From assembly GCA_902490005.1 (NCBI GenBank), contig CABUCM010000001.1, positions 151,527 through 215,526 of the forward strand: a DNA stretch of 64,000 nt, written 5' to 3'. Source of the stretch: an uncultured Ruminiclostridium sp. (lineage in GTDB: Bacteria > Bacillota > Clostridia > Oscillospirales > Acutalibacteraceae). The stretch's first letter is position 1, and each line of letters begins with the position of its first letter. A model generated the notes under the pieces. That model made no database searches, was not told the DNA's origin, and worked only from the letters and a program-made list of their open reading frames with translations. The position numbers and the translations under genes are program-made. Positions 14,911 through 24,042 of this stretch are shown here, piece after piece.

Positions 14911-17622
14911 GTGATGAATTACATAGTGGCTGGAACAAGATCGAGACCTACCAAAAAACCATCCTCTGCTAAAAATAGAACGTCCGCTCCTAAGCGAAAA
15001 CCGGCGGCGGGAAAACAGCAACCGGCAAAGCGCGGGCGTCCGCCGAAGGCGTCTGCCGCAGCAAAACGAGAAAAAACCATGGAAGAAAAGAAGTCGCGGA
15101 ATCAAACCTTCGCGATCATTTTGTTCGCCGTGTCCGTCCTCCTTTTCTGTCTGGTGCTGGTGCCTGGGGACAGCGTGTGGAATTGGCTGCACACCATGAT
15201 TCAGGGCTTGTTCGGCTCCTGCGCCATTGGCTGGCCGATCCTGCTGACATATGTTTCCGTGGCGACTGCTTTGGAAAAGCCAGTGCAGAAGCTGAGCACG
15301 AAAATCTGGCTTTCCATTACCATGATTATTTTATTCTGCGCCTGTATCTTTATTTTCAACGCCAATATGGTGTCGCCGGAAAAAAGCTATTTCCAGAAGC
15401 TTTCCGAATTATACGTTTTGGGAGCCCAGATGAAGGGCGCCGGGTTATTCAGCGGCGTTTTGGGAATCCCCTTTGTTTCCGTACTGGGAGAGACGGGCTC
15501 CAAGATCGTAATTATCCTTTTGCTGTTTGTCAACCTGATGATTTTGACCGGCACCAGCTTGATTCAGCTGTTCCGCGCGGTGACCAAGCCGGTGGATATG
15601 GCGGGAGAATACATCGGCAACACACGAGAAGAGCACCGGCTGAAAAAAGAAGCTTTAGAGCTGCAGGAGCGCAAACGCCAGGATGGCGCAAATATCGATA
15701 TTTCTTTAGATGATTTGCCCGCCCATCCGGTGATTTCGCCGGATGCCGCGATGAAAAAAGGAATTATGGAGCGCAATGATAAGCTGGAGCAGCTGAAGCG
15801 GGCTGTCAGTGCGCCTTTGCCCACCATTGACACTGATTTGAAAAAAGGCCGCAGGCAAAAAGAAGAAAATATTCCTACCTCTGGTTTGGATATGGCCGGG
15901 GCTATGCCCAGGAAGAAGCTGGAGGACAGGCCTATGGACGACAACGGCGCGGCGGCGGCAGCGGCCGCCTTTGCGGCCAAGAAGCGAAACCTGGCGGAAA
16001 CAAAATCCGACCCCGCCCAGAAGCAGCCGGACCCTCAGTCTATTTCCATCAAGGTGGAGCCTTATCCGGAAGGGGAAAACGGGGAAACCTCTTACCGGTT
16101 CCCGCCGCTGCAACTGCTGGACCCTTCTCCGGAGCTGGATGAGGGGGATGTGACCAACGAGCTTCAAACCTACGGCCAGATGCTGGTGGATACCCTGAAA
16201 AGCTTTGGCGTCCAGACGAAAATCGTGGATATCAGCCGGGGGCCCGCGGTCACCCGGTATGAGCTGCAGCCGGCGGCGGGCGTCAAAATCAGTAAAATCA
16301 CCAACCTGGCGGACGATATCGCTTTGAACCTGGCGGCGTCCGGCGTCCGTATTGAAGCGCCTATTCCAGGCAAGGCGGCGGTGGGTATCGAGGTGCCCAA
16401 TAAGATAGTCAATATCGTCAAAATGCGGGAACTGGTAGAATCCAACAGCTTCCGTTTGGCGAAAAGCAAGCTCACCGTGACCCTGGGCCGGGATATTGCC
16501 GGACAGGTGACCTTGACGGACCTGGCGAAGATGCCCCATCTGCTTATCGCCGGCTCTACCGGCTCCGGTAAGTCGGTGTGCATCAATTCTTTGATTATCA
16601 GCCTCTTATATAAATCCACTCCCAGCGAGGTTCGGTTCCTGATGGTAGACCCCAAGGTGGTAGAGCTGGGAATTTATAACGGGATCCCCCATTTGCTGGT
16701 GCCTGTGGTCACCGACCCCAGAAAGGCCGCCGGCGCGCTGAACTGGGCGGTGAACGAAATGCTGAACCGGTATAAGATTTTCGCCCAATACAACGTCAGG
16801 GACCTTCACGCCTATAACCGTATGGTAACAGCCAACGGCGGAAAGCCTCCTGTTGCGGATGGAGAGGAAATCCCCAAGGATGAAAACGGACAGGAGATCA
16901 AGCTGGAAAAAATGCCTCAGATCGTCATCATCATCGATGAGCTGGCGGACCTGATGATGGCGGCGCCCAATGAGGTGGAGGATTCCATTTGCCGTTTGGC
17001 GCAGATGGCCCGTGCCGCCGGCATGCACCTGGTGATCGCCACCCAGCGTCCCTCTGTGGATGTCATTACTGGTATCATTAAAGCCAATATCCCCAGCCGG
17101 ATCGCCTTCGCGGTATCTTCGGCGGTAGACTCCAGAACGATTTTGGATTCCGGCGGCGCTGAAAAGCTGCTGGGCCGGGGGGATATGCTGTTCGCTCCCG
17201 TTGGCTCGCCAAAGCCGGTGCGTATCCAAGGCTGTTTTGTCACCGACGCGGAGATCGAAAAGGTAGTGGATTTCGTCAAGAAGAGCCAGCAGGAATCCGC
17301 CTACGACCAGAATATCATCGAGGAAATCGAGAAGAACGCGGTGGCGGAGTCTGGGAAAAATTCCGGCGGCGACAACGAAAAAGAAGAAGACCCAGTGCTG
17401 AAGGAGGCCGTCAAGTGTGTGGTAGAGGCGGGACAGGCTTCCACCTCCTTGCTCCAGCGCCGGCTTTCCGTGGGCTACGCCAGAGCGGGGCGGCTCATTG
17501 ATGAAATGGAGGAGATGGGTATTATCGGCCCTTACGCGGGCTCCAAGCCCCGCCAGGTGCTGATTACCTATCAGCAGTGGCTGGAAATGAGTATGCGCCA
17601 GGCGGATGAATCGGAAGAATAA
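14911..17622 (+). CDS. ftsK: DNA translocase FtsK/SpoIIIE
   Basis: The protein of about 900 residues has a Lys-rich N-terminus, four predicted membrane helices (about 60-215), a variable linker with an Ala-rich patch, and a C-terminal motor. The motor has Walker A GSTGSGKS near residue 550 and Walker B IVIIIDELADLMM near 670; a winged-helix gamma domain near 830-885 (STSLLQRRLSVGYARAGRLI) reads polar DNA motifs. It pumps chromosomal DNA through division or sporulation septa. GTG 14911, ATG 14914 and GTG 14926 are all possible starts, the last best spaced from AAGGTGAT. Its order after tepA matches Bacillus. Confidence 0.95.
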   Translation: MMNYIVAGTRSRPTKKPSSAKNRTSAPKRKPAAGKQQPAKRGRPPKASAAAKREKTMEEKKSRNQTFAIILFAVSVLLFCLVLVPGDSVWNWLHTMIQGLFGSCAIGWPILLTYVSVATALEKPVQKLSTKIWLSITMIILFCACIFIFNANMVSPEKSYFQKLSELYVLGAQMKGAGLFSGVLGIPFVSVLGETGSKIVIILLLFVNLMILTGTSLIQLFRAVTKPVDMAGEYIGNTREEHRLKKEALELQERKRQDGANIDISLDDLPAHPVISPDAAMKKGIMERNDKLEQLKRAVSAPLPTIDTDLKKGRRQKEENIPTSGLDMAGAMPRKKLEDRPMDDNGAAAAAAAFAAKKRNLAETKSDPAQKQPDPQSISIKVEPYPEGENGETSYRFPPLQLLDPSPELDEGDVTNELQTYGQMLVDTLKSFGVQTKIVDISRGPAVTRYELQPAAGVKISKITNLADDIALNLAASGVRIEAPIPGKAAVGIEVPNKIVNIVKMRELVESNSFRLAKSKLTVTLGRDIAGQVTLTDLAKMPHLLIAGSTGSGKSVCINSLIISLLYKSTPSEVRFLMVDPKVVELGIYNGIPHLLVPVVTDPRKAAGALNWAVNEMLNRYKIFAQYNVRDLHAYNRMVTANGGKPPVADGEEIPKDENGQEIKLEKMPQIVIIIDELADLMMAAPNEVEDSICRLAQMARAAGMHLVIATQRPSVDVITGIIKANIPSRIAFAVSSAVDSRTILDSGGAEKLLGRGDMLFAPVGSPKPVRIQGCFVTDAEIEKVVDFVKKSQQESAYDQNIIEEIEKNAVAESGKNSGGDNEKEEDPVLKEAVKCVVEAGQASTSLLQRRLSVGYARAGRLIDEMEEMGIIGPYAGSKPRQVLITYQQWLEMSMRQADESEE

Positions 17623-17722
17623 TAAAAAATCAGAATCCTCTCGTTTCAGTTTGGCGGGAGGATTCCTTCAGGCTTGCCGGAGTGTTTCTCCGGCTGCCGG
17701 GAAATATAAAGGAAACAATGGT

Positions 17723-19603
17723 ATGGCTTTTTTACCTATTACAAATGAAGAAATGAAGCAGAGAGGCTGGGACCAGGCGGATTTTGTCCTGGTGACAGGA
17801 GACGCTTATGTAGACCATCCCAGCTTCGGGGCGGCGATCATCTCCCGGGTGCTGGAGGACGAAGGCTTCCGGGTCGCTGTTCTTCCTCAGCCGGATTGGA
17901 AAACCGATCGGGATTTTACCCGTTTTGGAAAACCCCGGCTGGCTTTTATGGTCACCGCGGGGAATATTGACTCTATGGTGGCCCACTACACCGCCGCCAA
18001 GCGGAAGCGGAGCGACGACGCCTATACCCCGGGCAATCAGACGGGAAAGCGCCCGGATCGGGCCTCTATCGTTTACAGCCGTAAGTGCAAGGAGCTTTAC
18101 CCCGATGTCCCAGTGATTTTAGGAGGCTTAGAAGCTTCCCTGCGCCGGTTCGCTCATTATGATTATTGGGATGATAAGGTACGGCCTTCCGTTTTGCTGG
18201 ATGCCAAAGCGGATTTGCTGACCTTCGGCATGGGAGAAAATCAGACCCGGGAAATCGCCCGAAGGTTGAACCAGGGATTGCCGGTAAGCGATCTATACGA
18301 TATCAAAGGGGTTTGCTACGCGGTGAAAACCCAGGACTACCAGCCCGGGCCGGCGGTGGAATGCCCAAGCTATGAGCGGGTGTGCAAATCAAAACGGGAT
18401 TACGCCGTTTCCTGCCGCAAGCAGCAGGACGAGCACGACGCGGTGCGGGGCAAAACAGTCATTCAGCGCCACGGGAGCCATATTGTGGTGCAGAACCCGC
18501 CGATGCCCCCTTTGGCCACGGAAGAGCTGGACCGGGTTTATGCCCTGCCATACGAGCGGATGTACCACCCTGCCTATGAAAAGGAAGGCGGTGTCCCGGG
18601 GATTAAAGAGGTGGAGTTTTCCATTACCCACAACCGGGGCTGCTTTGGCGCCTGCAATTTCTGCTCTCTCGCTTATCATCAAGGCCGGGCGGTAACGGTG
18701 CGCAGCCAGGAATCCATTCTTGCCGAGGCCAAAAAGCTGACGGAAAATCCCCGGTTTAAAGGATATATTCATGATGTTGGGGGGCCTACCGCTAATTTCA
18801 GAATTCCCTCGTGTGAAAAGCAGAAAAAAGCGGGTCTGTGCAAAGGAAAAAAGTGTTTGGCGCCAAAACCGTGCCCCCAGCTTCAGGTGGATCACAGCGA
18901 GTATTTGGAGATTTTACGAAAACTACGGAAGCTTCCCAAGGTAAAGAGGGTGTTTATCCGTTCCGGCATCCGCTTTGATTACCTGATTGAGGACCGGGAC
19001 CAGGAATTTTTCCGGGAACTGGTACAGCACCACGTCAGCGGCCAGCTGAAGGTGGCGCCGGAGCACTGCTCCGCGGCGGTGCTGGATGTTATGGGCAAGC
19101 CGCACATTGAAGCGTACCTGCGGTTTGCCCGGCAGTTTTACGGGATTACCAGGGAAGCGGGAAAGGAACAGTACCTGGTTCCGTATTTGATGTCCTCCCA
19201 CCCCGGTTCCACCTTAAAGGACGCCGTGGAACTGGCGTTATTTTTAAAACGGGAAAAAATCCGGCCAGAACAGGTTCAGGATTTTTACCCTACGCCGGGC
19301 ACCGTTTCTACCTGTATGTTTTATACCGGGCTGGACCCTTACACGCTGAAGGAAGTGTACGTTGCTAAAACGGAAAAAGAAAAAGCCATGCAGCGGGCGC
19401 TGCTGCAATATTTTAACCCCAAGAACCAGGGCTTGGTTATCGAGGCGCTGAAAAAAGCCGGCAGGCTGGATTTGATCGGCACCGCGCCCCAATGCCTGGT
19501 GCGGCCCGACCCAAAGACGGCGGCGGTGCTGAAGGACAGAAGGACGAAAACCCAAAAACATACGGTGAAAAAGGGAAAGGGTTCCCCAAAAAGGAAAAAA
19601 TAG
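17723..19603 (+). CDS. ygiQ: YgiQ-family radical SAM protein (UPF0313)
   Basis: The 626-residue protein starts MAFLPITNEEMKQRGW and continues DFVLVTGDAYVDHPSFGAA, as YgiQ proteins do. The radical SAM cluster motif is CFGACNFC (CxxxCxxC). Other landmarks are PDVPVILGGLEASLRR, the Cys-rich AGLCKGKKCLAPKPCPQL and a Lys-rich C-terminus. The reaction is not established. ATG at 17723 is chosen because the family N-terminus begins there with GGAAAC-type SD upstream; the open frame back to 17606 overlaps the end of ftsK. Two hairpins lie in the spacer (arms near 17632 and 17676). Confidence 0.92.
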   Translation: MAFLPITNEEMKQRGWDQADFVLVTGDAYVDHPSFGAAIISRVLEDEGFRVAVLPQPDWKTDRDFTRFGKPRLAFMVTAGNIDSMVAHYTAAKRKRSDDAYTPGNQTGKRPDRASIVYSRKCKELYPDVPVILGGLEASLRRFAHYDYWDDKVRPSVLLDAKADLLTFGMGENQTREIARRLNQGLPVSDLYDIKGVCYAVKTQDYQPGPAVECPSYERVCKSKRDYAVSCRKQQDEHDAVRGKTVIQRHGSHIVVQNPPMPPLATEELDRVYALPYERMYHPAYEKEGGVPGIKEVEFSITHNRGCFGACNFCSLAYHQGRAVTVRSQESILAEAKKLTENPRFKGYIHDVGGPTANFRIPSCEKQKKAGLCKGKKCLAPKPCPQLQVDHSEYLEILRKLRKLPKVKRVFIRSGIRFDYLIEDRDQEFFRELVQHHVSGQLKVAPEHCSAAVLDVMGKPHIEAYLRFARQFYGITREAGKEQYLVPYLMSSHPGSTLKDAVELALFLKREKIRPEQVQDFYPTPGTVSTCMFYTGLDPYTLKEVYVAKTEKEKAMQRALLQYFNPKNQGLVIEALKKAGRLDLIGTAPQCLVRPDPKTAAVLKDRRTKTQKHTVKKGKGSPKRKK

Positions 19604-19605
19604 CT

Positions 19606-20550
19606 ATGAAATCATTTTCTGGTATGGCTAAAAAGAGGCTGATCGCCTTAGGGGCGGTTTTGTTTATCGTAATCGCGGCCGCAGTCATCAGCTTTCAAAC
19701 TGTGGACGGCGTTCCCAATTGGAAACGGATTTACCAGTTTTTCGGAGTGTCGGATGTTTCTCAGGAAGCGGATTCCTACGATTTGTCCGTTCATTTTATC
19801 GATGTGGGAAAAGCCGACGGCATTTATATCCGGTGCAACGGCAAGCACATTCTGATCGATTCCGGTGATGTGGAATATTCTGGGCAGGTAACCAATTACC
19901 TGAAACGCCAGGGAGTGGAAAACGTGGATTTAGCGGTGGCCACTCATTTTGACAAGGACCATATCGGCGGCATGGCCAACGTCATTATGGAGTTTGACGT
20001 CAAGAAATTTCTCATGCCGGATTTGCCCGGTGATCTGCTGCCGAAGTCGAGTGCCTATGAGGGCATGACGTTCGCCCTGGGATACCGGCAGGTTCCGGTA
20101 GAAGGCCCCTCGGTGGGAGATGGTTTTTCCTTAGGCGGTTTAGAGATCCAGGTGCTCGGGCCACAAAAAGTTTACGATGATATGAATGATAATTCCATTA
20201 TTTTGAAAATGACTTATGGAGACGTAAGCTTTTTATTTATGGGCGACGCCGAGGAAAACGCGGAGAAGGATTTGCTGTCTCAGGGTTATGATCTCCGGTC
20301 CACTGTGCTGAAGGTAGGCCATCACGGCAGCAAGACCAGCACCTCCCAGGAACTGCTGGATGCGGTAAAGCCTCAGGCGGCGGTGATTTCTGTGGGAGAG
20401 GACCGCAACGAGCTGCCCAAAACTCAAGTGTTGGACCGGCTCAGTGAAAACGGCGTGTCAGTCTTCCGCACTGATTTAAACGGTACCATTATTATGGCCA
20501 CGAATGGTGACCAGCTTCATATTTTTATGGAAAAGGATGAGGAAAATTGA
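19606..20550 (+). CDS. Membrane-anchored metallo-beta-lactamase-fold hydrolase (ComEC C-terminal type)
   Basis: The 314-residue protein has one N-terminal membrane anchor (about 9-28), so the catalytic domain should face outward. The domain has SVHFIDVGKADGIYI, ILIDSGD and ATHFDKDHIGGMAN (the HxxxDH metal motif) with a later GHHGSKTSTS, the set found in the MBL domain of the competence protein ComEC and in stand-alone relatives. It probably hydrolyses phosphodiester or nucleic-acid bonds. It starts two bases after ygiQ; a DUF3006 gene overlaps its end. Confidence 0.85.
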   Translation: MKSFSGMAKKRLIALGAVLFIVIAAAVISFQTVDGVPNWKRIYQFFGVSDVSQEADSYDLSVHFIDVGKADGIYIRCNGKHILIDSGDVEYSGQVTNYLKRQGVENVDLAVATHFDKDHIGGMANVIMEFDVKKFLMPDLPGDLLPKSSAYEGMTFALGYRQVPVEGPSVGDGFSLGGLEIQVLGPQKVYDDMNDNSIILKMTYGDVSFLFMGDAEENAEKDLLSQGYDLRSTVLKVGHHGSKTSTSQELLDAVKPQAAVISVGEDRNELPKTQVLDRLSENGVSVFRTDLNGTIIMATNGDQLHIFMEKDEEN

Positions 20551-20765
20551 AAAAGCTAGCCATTGACCGCTTCGAGGGGACATATGCGATCTGTGAGGAT
20601 CAGGAAAAAAGGATGTTCGCCATCGCCTTAAACGAGCTTCCCGAAGGGGCGAAAGAGGGAGATGTGCTCCAGATCAGCGACGAGGGGGAGCTTTCCATCG
20701 ACCCGGAAGAGACCCAAAGGCGCCAAAGGAGAATCGCCGGATTGCAAAACAAGCTGTTTAATTAG
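20547..20765 (+). CDS. DUF3006 domain protein
   Basis: The 72-residue protein reads MKKLAIDRFEGTYAICED, then a short acidic beta-rich stretch and RRQRRIAGLQNKLFN. This matches the small DUF3006 family, which is often encoded beside MBL-fold hydrolases. TTG at 20547 overlaps the upstream stop by four bases, implying translational coupling. Function is unknown; a regulatory or accessory partner of the MBL enzyme is inferred from the pairing. Confidence 0.75.
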   Translation: MKKLAIDRFEGTYAICEDQEKRMFAIALNELPEGAKEGDVLQISDEGELSIDPEETQRRQRRIAGLQNKLFN

Positions 20766-20768
20766 CTC

Positions 20769-20797
20769 TTTACTTTGACCAGGGGTTATAGTAAAAT
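20769..20797 (+). promoter_or_regulatory. Probable pyrH promoter
   Basis: TTTACT (20769-20774) and TAAAAT (20792-20797) are 17 bases apart. The leader of about 125 bases has a short hairpin CCGGC/GCCGG (20879-20894) followed by CTTTT, possibly an attenuator. Confidence 0.5.
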
Positions 20798-20927
20798 AAT
20801 AAGAAGATATTGGAATTGCCAGCAATAAAATCCGCGGATTTTAGACGGCCTTCCAGGAAATTTGCATTGCTTTTCTGTCCGGCGTTTAAGCCGGGCTTTT
20901 GAAAAAATAATAAGGGAGCGTGTTTGA

Positions 20928-21635
20928 ATGCAGCCAAAGTACAAGCGTATTCTATTAAAGCTCAGCGGCGAGTCTCTGGCCGGGGGCGATAAGCACGGCA
21001 TCAACAATGAAACGGTGCTTTCCATCGGCAGGGCGATCAAGGCCTGCGCGGATATGGGAGTGGAGATTGGTATTGTAGTGGGGGGCGGCAATTTTTGGAG
21101 AGGCCGCAGCTCAGGCAATATGGACCGCACCAGGGCAGACCATGTGGGGATGCTGGCCACTGTAATGAATGCGCTTTGCGTTGCCGACGCCCTGGAGCAG
21201 ATGGGGGTTCCGGTGCGGGTGCAGACGGCTATCGCCATGCAGCAGGTGGCGGAGCCTTATATTCGCAACCGGGCGGTGCGCCATCTGGAAAAGGGCCGCG
21301 TGGTGGTGTTTGGCTGCGGAACCGGAAATCCCTTCTTTTCTACCGATACCGCCGCGGCGCTGCGGGCCGCGGAAATTGACGCGGATATTATTTTAAAGGC
21401 TACCATGGTGGACGGCGTGTATGACTGCGACCCACACAAAAATCCGGACGCGAAAAAATACGATGAGCTGACGTTTTCTGATGTGCTGAACCAAAATTTA
21501 CAGGTGATGGACAGCACCGCTGCCTCGCTGTGCAGGGACAACAATCTTCCTATTTATGTTTTCAGCATCGAAGACCCCAATAATATCCCCAAAGCTGTCT
21601 GCGGTGAACCCATTGGAACCATTGTCCGCACTTAA
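20928..21635 (+). CDS. pyrH: UMP kinase
   Basis: The 235-residue enzyme phosphorylates UMP to UDP. Family marks include KRILLKLSGESLAG at the N-terminus, GIVVGGGNFWRG, FGCGTGNPFFSTDTAAALRA and KATMVDGVYDCDPHKNP. It is of the bacterial hexameric amino-acid-kinase fold type, usually GTP-activated and UTP-inhibited. AGGGAGCG precedes the ATG. It begins the conserved pyrH-frr-uppS-cdsA-dxr series. Confidence 0.96.
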   Translation: MQPKYKRILLKLSGESLAGGDKHGINNETVLSIGRAIKACADMGVEIGIVVGGGNFWRGRSSGNMDRTRADHVGMLATVMNALCVADALEQMGVPVRVQTAIAMQQVAEPYIRNRAVRHLEKGRVVVFGCGTGNPFFSTDTAAALRAAEIDADIILKATMVDGVYDCDPHKNPDAKKYDELTFSDVLNQNLQVMDSTAASLCRDNNLPIYVFSIEDPNNIPKAVCGEPIGTIVRT

Positions 21636-21695
21636 ATGTCGGCGGATTGATTAAAGCGAGATAAATACGAAAATAATGATCTTGGAGGTTTTAAC

Positions 21696-22250
21696 ATGAA
21701 GCAGGTGTTTGAAAACGCAGAAAAAAAGATGAACAAGACCATAAACGCCCTTACCTCGGAATTTGCCGGCATCCGTGCCGGCAGAGCCAATCCGGCGGTG
21801 CTGGATAAAATTATGGTGGATTATTACGGCAGCCCCACCGCCATCAACCAGCTTGCGGCGGTTTCCGTCACCGAGGCCCGCACCTTGACGATCTCCCCTT
21901 GGGACCAGTCGGTGGTCCACGCGGTGGAAAAGGCCATCCAAACCTCTGACCTGGGAATTAATCCCCAGACCGACGGCAAGATCATCCGTTTGATTTTTCC
22001 GCCTCTCACTGAGGACCGCCGCCGGGATATCGTAAAAGACATCAAAAAAATGGAAGAAGAGGCCAAGGTGGCTATCCGCTCCATTCGCCGGGATGCCATC
22101 GACAAACTCAAAGCGATGAAGAAAAACGGCGAAATCACTGAGGATGACCTGAAGGACGCGGAAAAGAAAATGCAGACCCAGACTGACAAATTCGTCAAGG
22201 AAATCGAGTCTGTATCACAGGAGAAAGAAAAAGAGATCATGGCGATCTGA
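21696..22250 (+). CDS. frr: Ribosome recycling factor
   Basis: The 184-residue protein has the normal length and signature segments FAGIRAGRANPAVLDKI, VTEARTLTISPWD, GINPQTDGKIIRL and PPLTEDRRRDIVKDI, ending in a long helix. With EF-G it splits post-termination ribosomes. A clear SD (TTGGAGG) lies before the ATG, 60 bases after pyrH. Confidence 0.97.
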   Translation: MKQVFENAEKKMNKTINALTSEFAGIRAGRANPAVLDKIMVDYYGSPTAINQLAAVSVTEARTLTISPWDQSVVHAVEKAIQTSDLGINPQTDGKIIRLIFPPLTEDRRRDIVKDIKKMEEEAKVAIRSIRRDAIDKLKAMKKNGEITEDDLKDAEKKMQTQTDKFVKEIESVSQEKEKEIMAI

Positions 22251-22279
22251 TTGTTTTTTGAAGACAGGACAGAAAACGG

Positions 22280-22311
22280 CAGGGTGGAGCGGCGCGCTTT
22301 GCCCTGCCGAA
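22280..22311 (+). other. Hairpin between frr and uppS
   Basis: CGGCAGGG pairs with CCCTGCCG around a loop of about 16 bases. No T-run follows (AAAAG), so it is probably an mRNA stability or processing hairpin, not a terminator. Confidence 0.5.
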
Positions 22312-22332
22312 AAGAATGTGATGTGATTTTAT

Positions 22333-23085
22333 TTGGCCTTATTTTCAAAATCAAAGGGGGAATCTTCCCAGTTTCAGCAGGAAGAACGGGTTTTGCCCCG
22401 GCATTTGGGAATTATTATGGATGGCAATGGCCGGTGGGCGAAAAAAAAGGGCCTGCCCCGGTCCGCGGGCCACACGGTTGGCGCGGCGAATTTTAAAACC
22501 ATTACACGGTATTGTGCAAAGATTGGAATTGAGTATTTAACCGTTTACGCTTTTTCCACTGAGAATTGGAAACGCCCGTCTGCGGAAATCAACGGCTTGA
22601 TGAAGCTGTTCAAGCAGTATTTGGAGGAATCCCTCCGGGATTTCCGGGATGATGATATAAAGGTGCGCTTTATCGGGGATACGGAAGCGTTTTCTCCTGA
22701 ATTGCGCCAATTGATAGAAGAAACCAGGGAAGTCTGCAAGGACCGTACCGGTATGGTTCTGAATATCGCTATGAATTACGGCGGAAGAGATGAAATCCTC
22801 CGGGCGGTAAAACAGATTTCTCAAGAGGTGGCTGCGGGCAGGCTTCGGCAGCAGGATATTACAGAGGAGCTTTTCGCCGGTCACTTATATACCGCGGGAC
22901 AGCCGGATCCGGATTTGATCATTCGGCCCAGCGGAGAGCAGAGAATTTCCAATTTTCTGTTATGGCAGTCCGCCTATACGGAATATATTATCATGGATAT
23001 TTTGTGGCCGGATTTTAAAACCACCGATTTGGAAGCTGCATTGGATGAATACGCAAAACGCAACCGTCGGTTTGGAGGGGTTTAA
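22333..23085 (+). CDS. uppS: Undecaprenyl diphosphate synthase (cis-prenyltransferase)
   Basis: The enzyme condenses IPP onto FPP to make the C55 lipid carrier for cell-wall precursors. Catalytic Asp lies in LGIIMDGNGRWAKKKGLPR; other marks are YLTVYAFSTENWKRP, MNYGGRDEIL, LIIRPSGEQRISNFLLWQ and ILWPDF. TTG at 22333 gives 250 residues but has no clear SD; a TTG at 22393 with AGGAAG upstream would start directly before the core. It ends at the base before cdsA. Confidence 0.95.
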   Translation: MALFSKSKGESSQFQQEERVLPRHLGIIMDGNGRWAKKKGLPRSAGHTVGAANFKTITRYCAKIGIEYLTVYAFSTENWKRPSAEINGLMKLFKQYLEESLRDFRDDDIKVRFIGDTEAFSPELRQLIEETREVCKDRTGMVLNIAMNYGGRDEILRAVKQISQEVAAGRLRQQDITEELFAGHLYTAGQPDPDLIIRPSGEQRISNFLLWQSAYTEYIIMDILWPDFKTTDLEAALDEYAKRNRRFGGV

Positions 23086-23919
23086 ATGGCGAAACGATTG
23101 ATGTCTGCGATATTCGGGATCACCTATGTGGTTCTGGTTTTGGTATTCAACGGCAGGTTTCCGATTCTTCTTAATCTTTCTCTGGCGGCGGTCAGCGCCG
23201 TCGCTGTGTTTGAAGTGTGCTGCGCTATGGGGGTTCAGAAAATATATGGAATGGTGATCCCGGCGCTGGCGTTTTCTTTGATTATGCCTTTATTTGGGTT
23301 TACCTACTTTAACCGCGCCTGCTTTCTTTACGCCGTTGTGATGTTCTGTGTTTTGATTGCCTTGCATAAGACCATTACTTTCAAGGACTTAGCGGTGCTT
23401 TATTCCTTATCCCTGATTATTAGCTATCCTCTGGGATTGATCTGCCAGCTTCGGGATATCGGCGGGGCGGCGCACAATACCATAGGGGTATTCTATATTG
23501 TAATTTGCCTGGTGCTGCCATGGACAGCCGACGCGGGAGCTTATTTTATCGGCTCTGCCATGGGAAAGCACAAGCTGTGCCCCAACATCAGCCCGAAAAA
23601 AAGCGTGGAGGGCGCTGTGGGCGGCGTGGTGGTTTCCGTGCTGTGTACGGTAGCCACCTGCCTGATTTTCCAATATTGGATTTTCCCCCAGGGCGTTAAA
23701 ATTCACTATGTGGCCGTGATTATTCTATCCTTGGTGGGGGCGGGCCTTTCCATCATCGGGGACTTAAGCTTCTCCTTGGTAAAAAGGGGATGCCATATCA
23801 AGGATTTTGGAAATGTCCTGCCGGGCCACGGCGGCCTTTTGGACCGGTTTGACAGCGTGATTTTCGTCGTGCCTATGATTTATTTTATCAGTACGATCTA
23901 TCCGGTAATTACCATTTAA
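23086..23919 (+). CDS. cdsA: Phosphatidate cytidylyltransferase
   Basis: The 277-residue protein has about eight membrane spans and the C-terminal signature of CDP-diglyceride synthases (GDLSFSLVKRGCHIKDFGNVLPGHGGLLDRFDS region, 23760-23860). It makes CDP-diacylglycerol from CTP and phosphatidate for all membrane phospholipids. GGAGGGG at the end of uppS serves as SD and the genes abut. Confidence 0.94.
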   Translation: MAKRLMSAIFGITYVVLVLVFNGRFPILLNLSLAAVSAVAVFEVCCAMGVQKIYGMVIPALAFSLIMPLFGFTYFNRACFLYAVVMFCVLIALHKTITFKDLAVLYSLSLIISYPLGLICQLRDIGGAAHNTIGVFYIVICLVLPWTADAGAYFIGSAMGKHKLCPNISPKKSVEGAVGGVVVSVLCTVATCLIFQYWIFPQGVKIHYVAVIILSLVGAGLSIIGDLSFSLVKRGCHIKDFGNVLPGHGGLLDRFDSVIFVVPMIYFISTIYPVITI

Positions 23920-23934
23920 CCTCTTTTTGACCGT

Positions 23935-23958
23935 AAGCCCTGGATTCTCAGGGCTTTT
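23935..23958 (+). terminator. Weak terminator or attenuator between cdsA and dxr
   Basis: AAGCCCTG (23935-23942) pairs with CAGGGCTT (23949-23956), followed by only four Ts. Downstream genes likely still receive read-through. Confidence 0.5.
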
Positions 23959-24042
23959 GAAAAAATGGGCTGTCTTTGTACCGCACTTCATTTTGAGACG
24001 GATCAAAGATCAATGGATAAATTAGGAAGGCGTTGCATAATT

